A DNA stretch of 64,000 nt from Catenisphaera adipataccumulans. GTDB taxonomy: Bacteria > Bacillota_I > Bacilli_A > Erysipelotrichales > Erysipelotrichaceae. Location of the stretch: contig NZ_JACHHK010000005.1 in the NCBI RefSeq assembly GCF_014202755.1, positions 117,565 through 181,564 of the forward strand, given 5' to 3'. The position numbers and the translations under genes are program-made. Below are positions 63,906 through 64,000 of the stretch, piece after piece; within the stretch, counting starts at the first letter, position 1; each line of letters begins with the position of its first letter. The notes beneath the pieces are model-generated. The model had not been told where the DNA came from. It worked only from the letters and a program-made list of their open reading frames with translations, and did not search any database.

Positions 63906-64000
63906 ATGAAAGTAAGACCATCCGTAAAACCGATGTGCGATAAGTGTCGTGTGATTCGACGCAAGGGAAGAGTCATGGTGATCTGTGAGAACCCGAAGCA
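63906..64000 (+). CDS. rpmJ: ribosomal protein L36 (bL36), 3' end cut by window
   Basis: The reading frame runs to the window edge: [19 protein letters not shown] followed by [12 protein letters not shown], 31 complete codons of an expected 37-38. CDKC and the later Cys make it the zinc-binding form. ATG 63906 follows GAAAGGATAA. rpsM, rpsK and rpoA probably follow outside the window. Confidence 0.95.
   Translation, partial: MKVRPSVKPMCDKCRVIRRKGRVMVICENPK

Overview
The window is a mid-GC chromosomal segment from a low-G+C-lineage Gram-positive bacterium (Firmicutes/Bacillota). The signs are the yqeG-yqeH-yhbY-nadD-yqeK-rsfS-yqeM ribosome-biogenesis operon, dnaD-nth, a T-box leader, an L10 leader attenuator, lipobox lipoproteins and strong Shine-Dalgarno sites. 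Three traits are atypical of Bacilli and Clostridia: no rpmD in the S10-spc cluster, no map-infA between adk and rpmJ, and an rplKAJL block not followed by rpoBC. Together they make an Erysipelotrichia-like lineage (near Mollicutes) my best guess. This placement is inference.

Layout. 1-2.9 kb: the 3' end of a VanT-like racemase gene, a VanT-like membrane acyltransferase and an FAD-dependent dehydrogenase. 2.9-9.2 kb: a tightly overlapping housekeeping operon (yqeG, yqeH, yhbY, a nadD-yqeK fusion, rsfS, yqeM, mtnN, a TseB/YpmB-like protein, dnaD, nth). 9.3-12.7 kb: an asymmetric heterodimeric ABC exporter. 12.7-14.7 kb (minus strand): coaBC-coaX for coenzyme A. 14.8-19.3 kb: glycerate kinase, a thioredoxin-like lipoprotein, a degenerate pyrophosphatase-like protein, rubrerythrin and an AIM24/CPBP cluster. 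19.4-19.7 kb: tRNA-Ile(GAT), tRNA-Ala(TGC), tRNA-Ala(CGC). 19.8-29.9 kb: putP, a ctpA-type protease, uvrB, ung (minus), folC, pta, an unknown protein and the UPF0237/UPF0210 pair. 29.9-33.5 kb: a T-box-controlled amino-acid ABC transporter plus a PLP aminotransferase. 33.5-35.8 kb: a YehR-like lipoprotein, a phosphoesterase, a GntR/UTRA regulator and tRNA-Glu(TTC).

35.9-38.2 kb: rplK-rplA and rplJ-rplL, each with its own promoter. 38.3-43.6 kb: an acyltransferase, then pstSCAB-phoU behind a Pho-box promoter. 43.6-44.4 kb (minus): a Cof-type HAD phosphatase. 44.5-48.9 kb: rpsL-rpsG-fusA and tuf. 49.3-52.7 kb: an amino-acid permease, an M18 aminopeptidase and a small membrane protein. 52.7-64 kb: the S10-spc ribosomal protein cluster through secY, adk and the start of rpmJ.

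No phage, insertion sequence, CRISPR, restriction or secondary-metabolite locus is visible; the window is mostly core genome. The most distinctive signals are regulatory. At least five genes have a -10 hexamer exactly 6 nt before an ATGAA start with no Shine-Dalgarno, so they should give leaderless mRNAs. Two divergent gene pairs use back-to-back symmetric promoters. The pst promoter carries TTTACA repeats in 11-bp phase. The VanT-type acyltransferase and racemase occur as separate adjacent genes.
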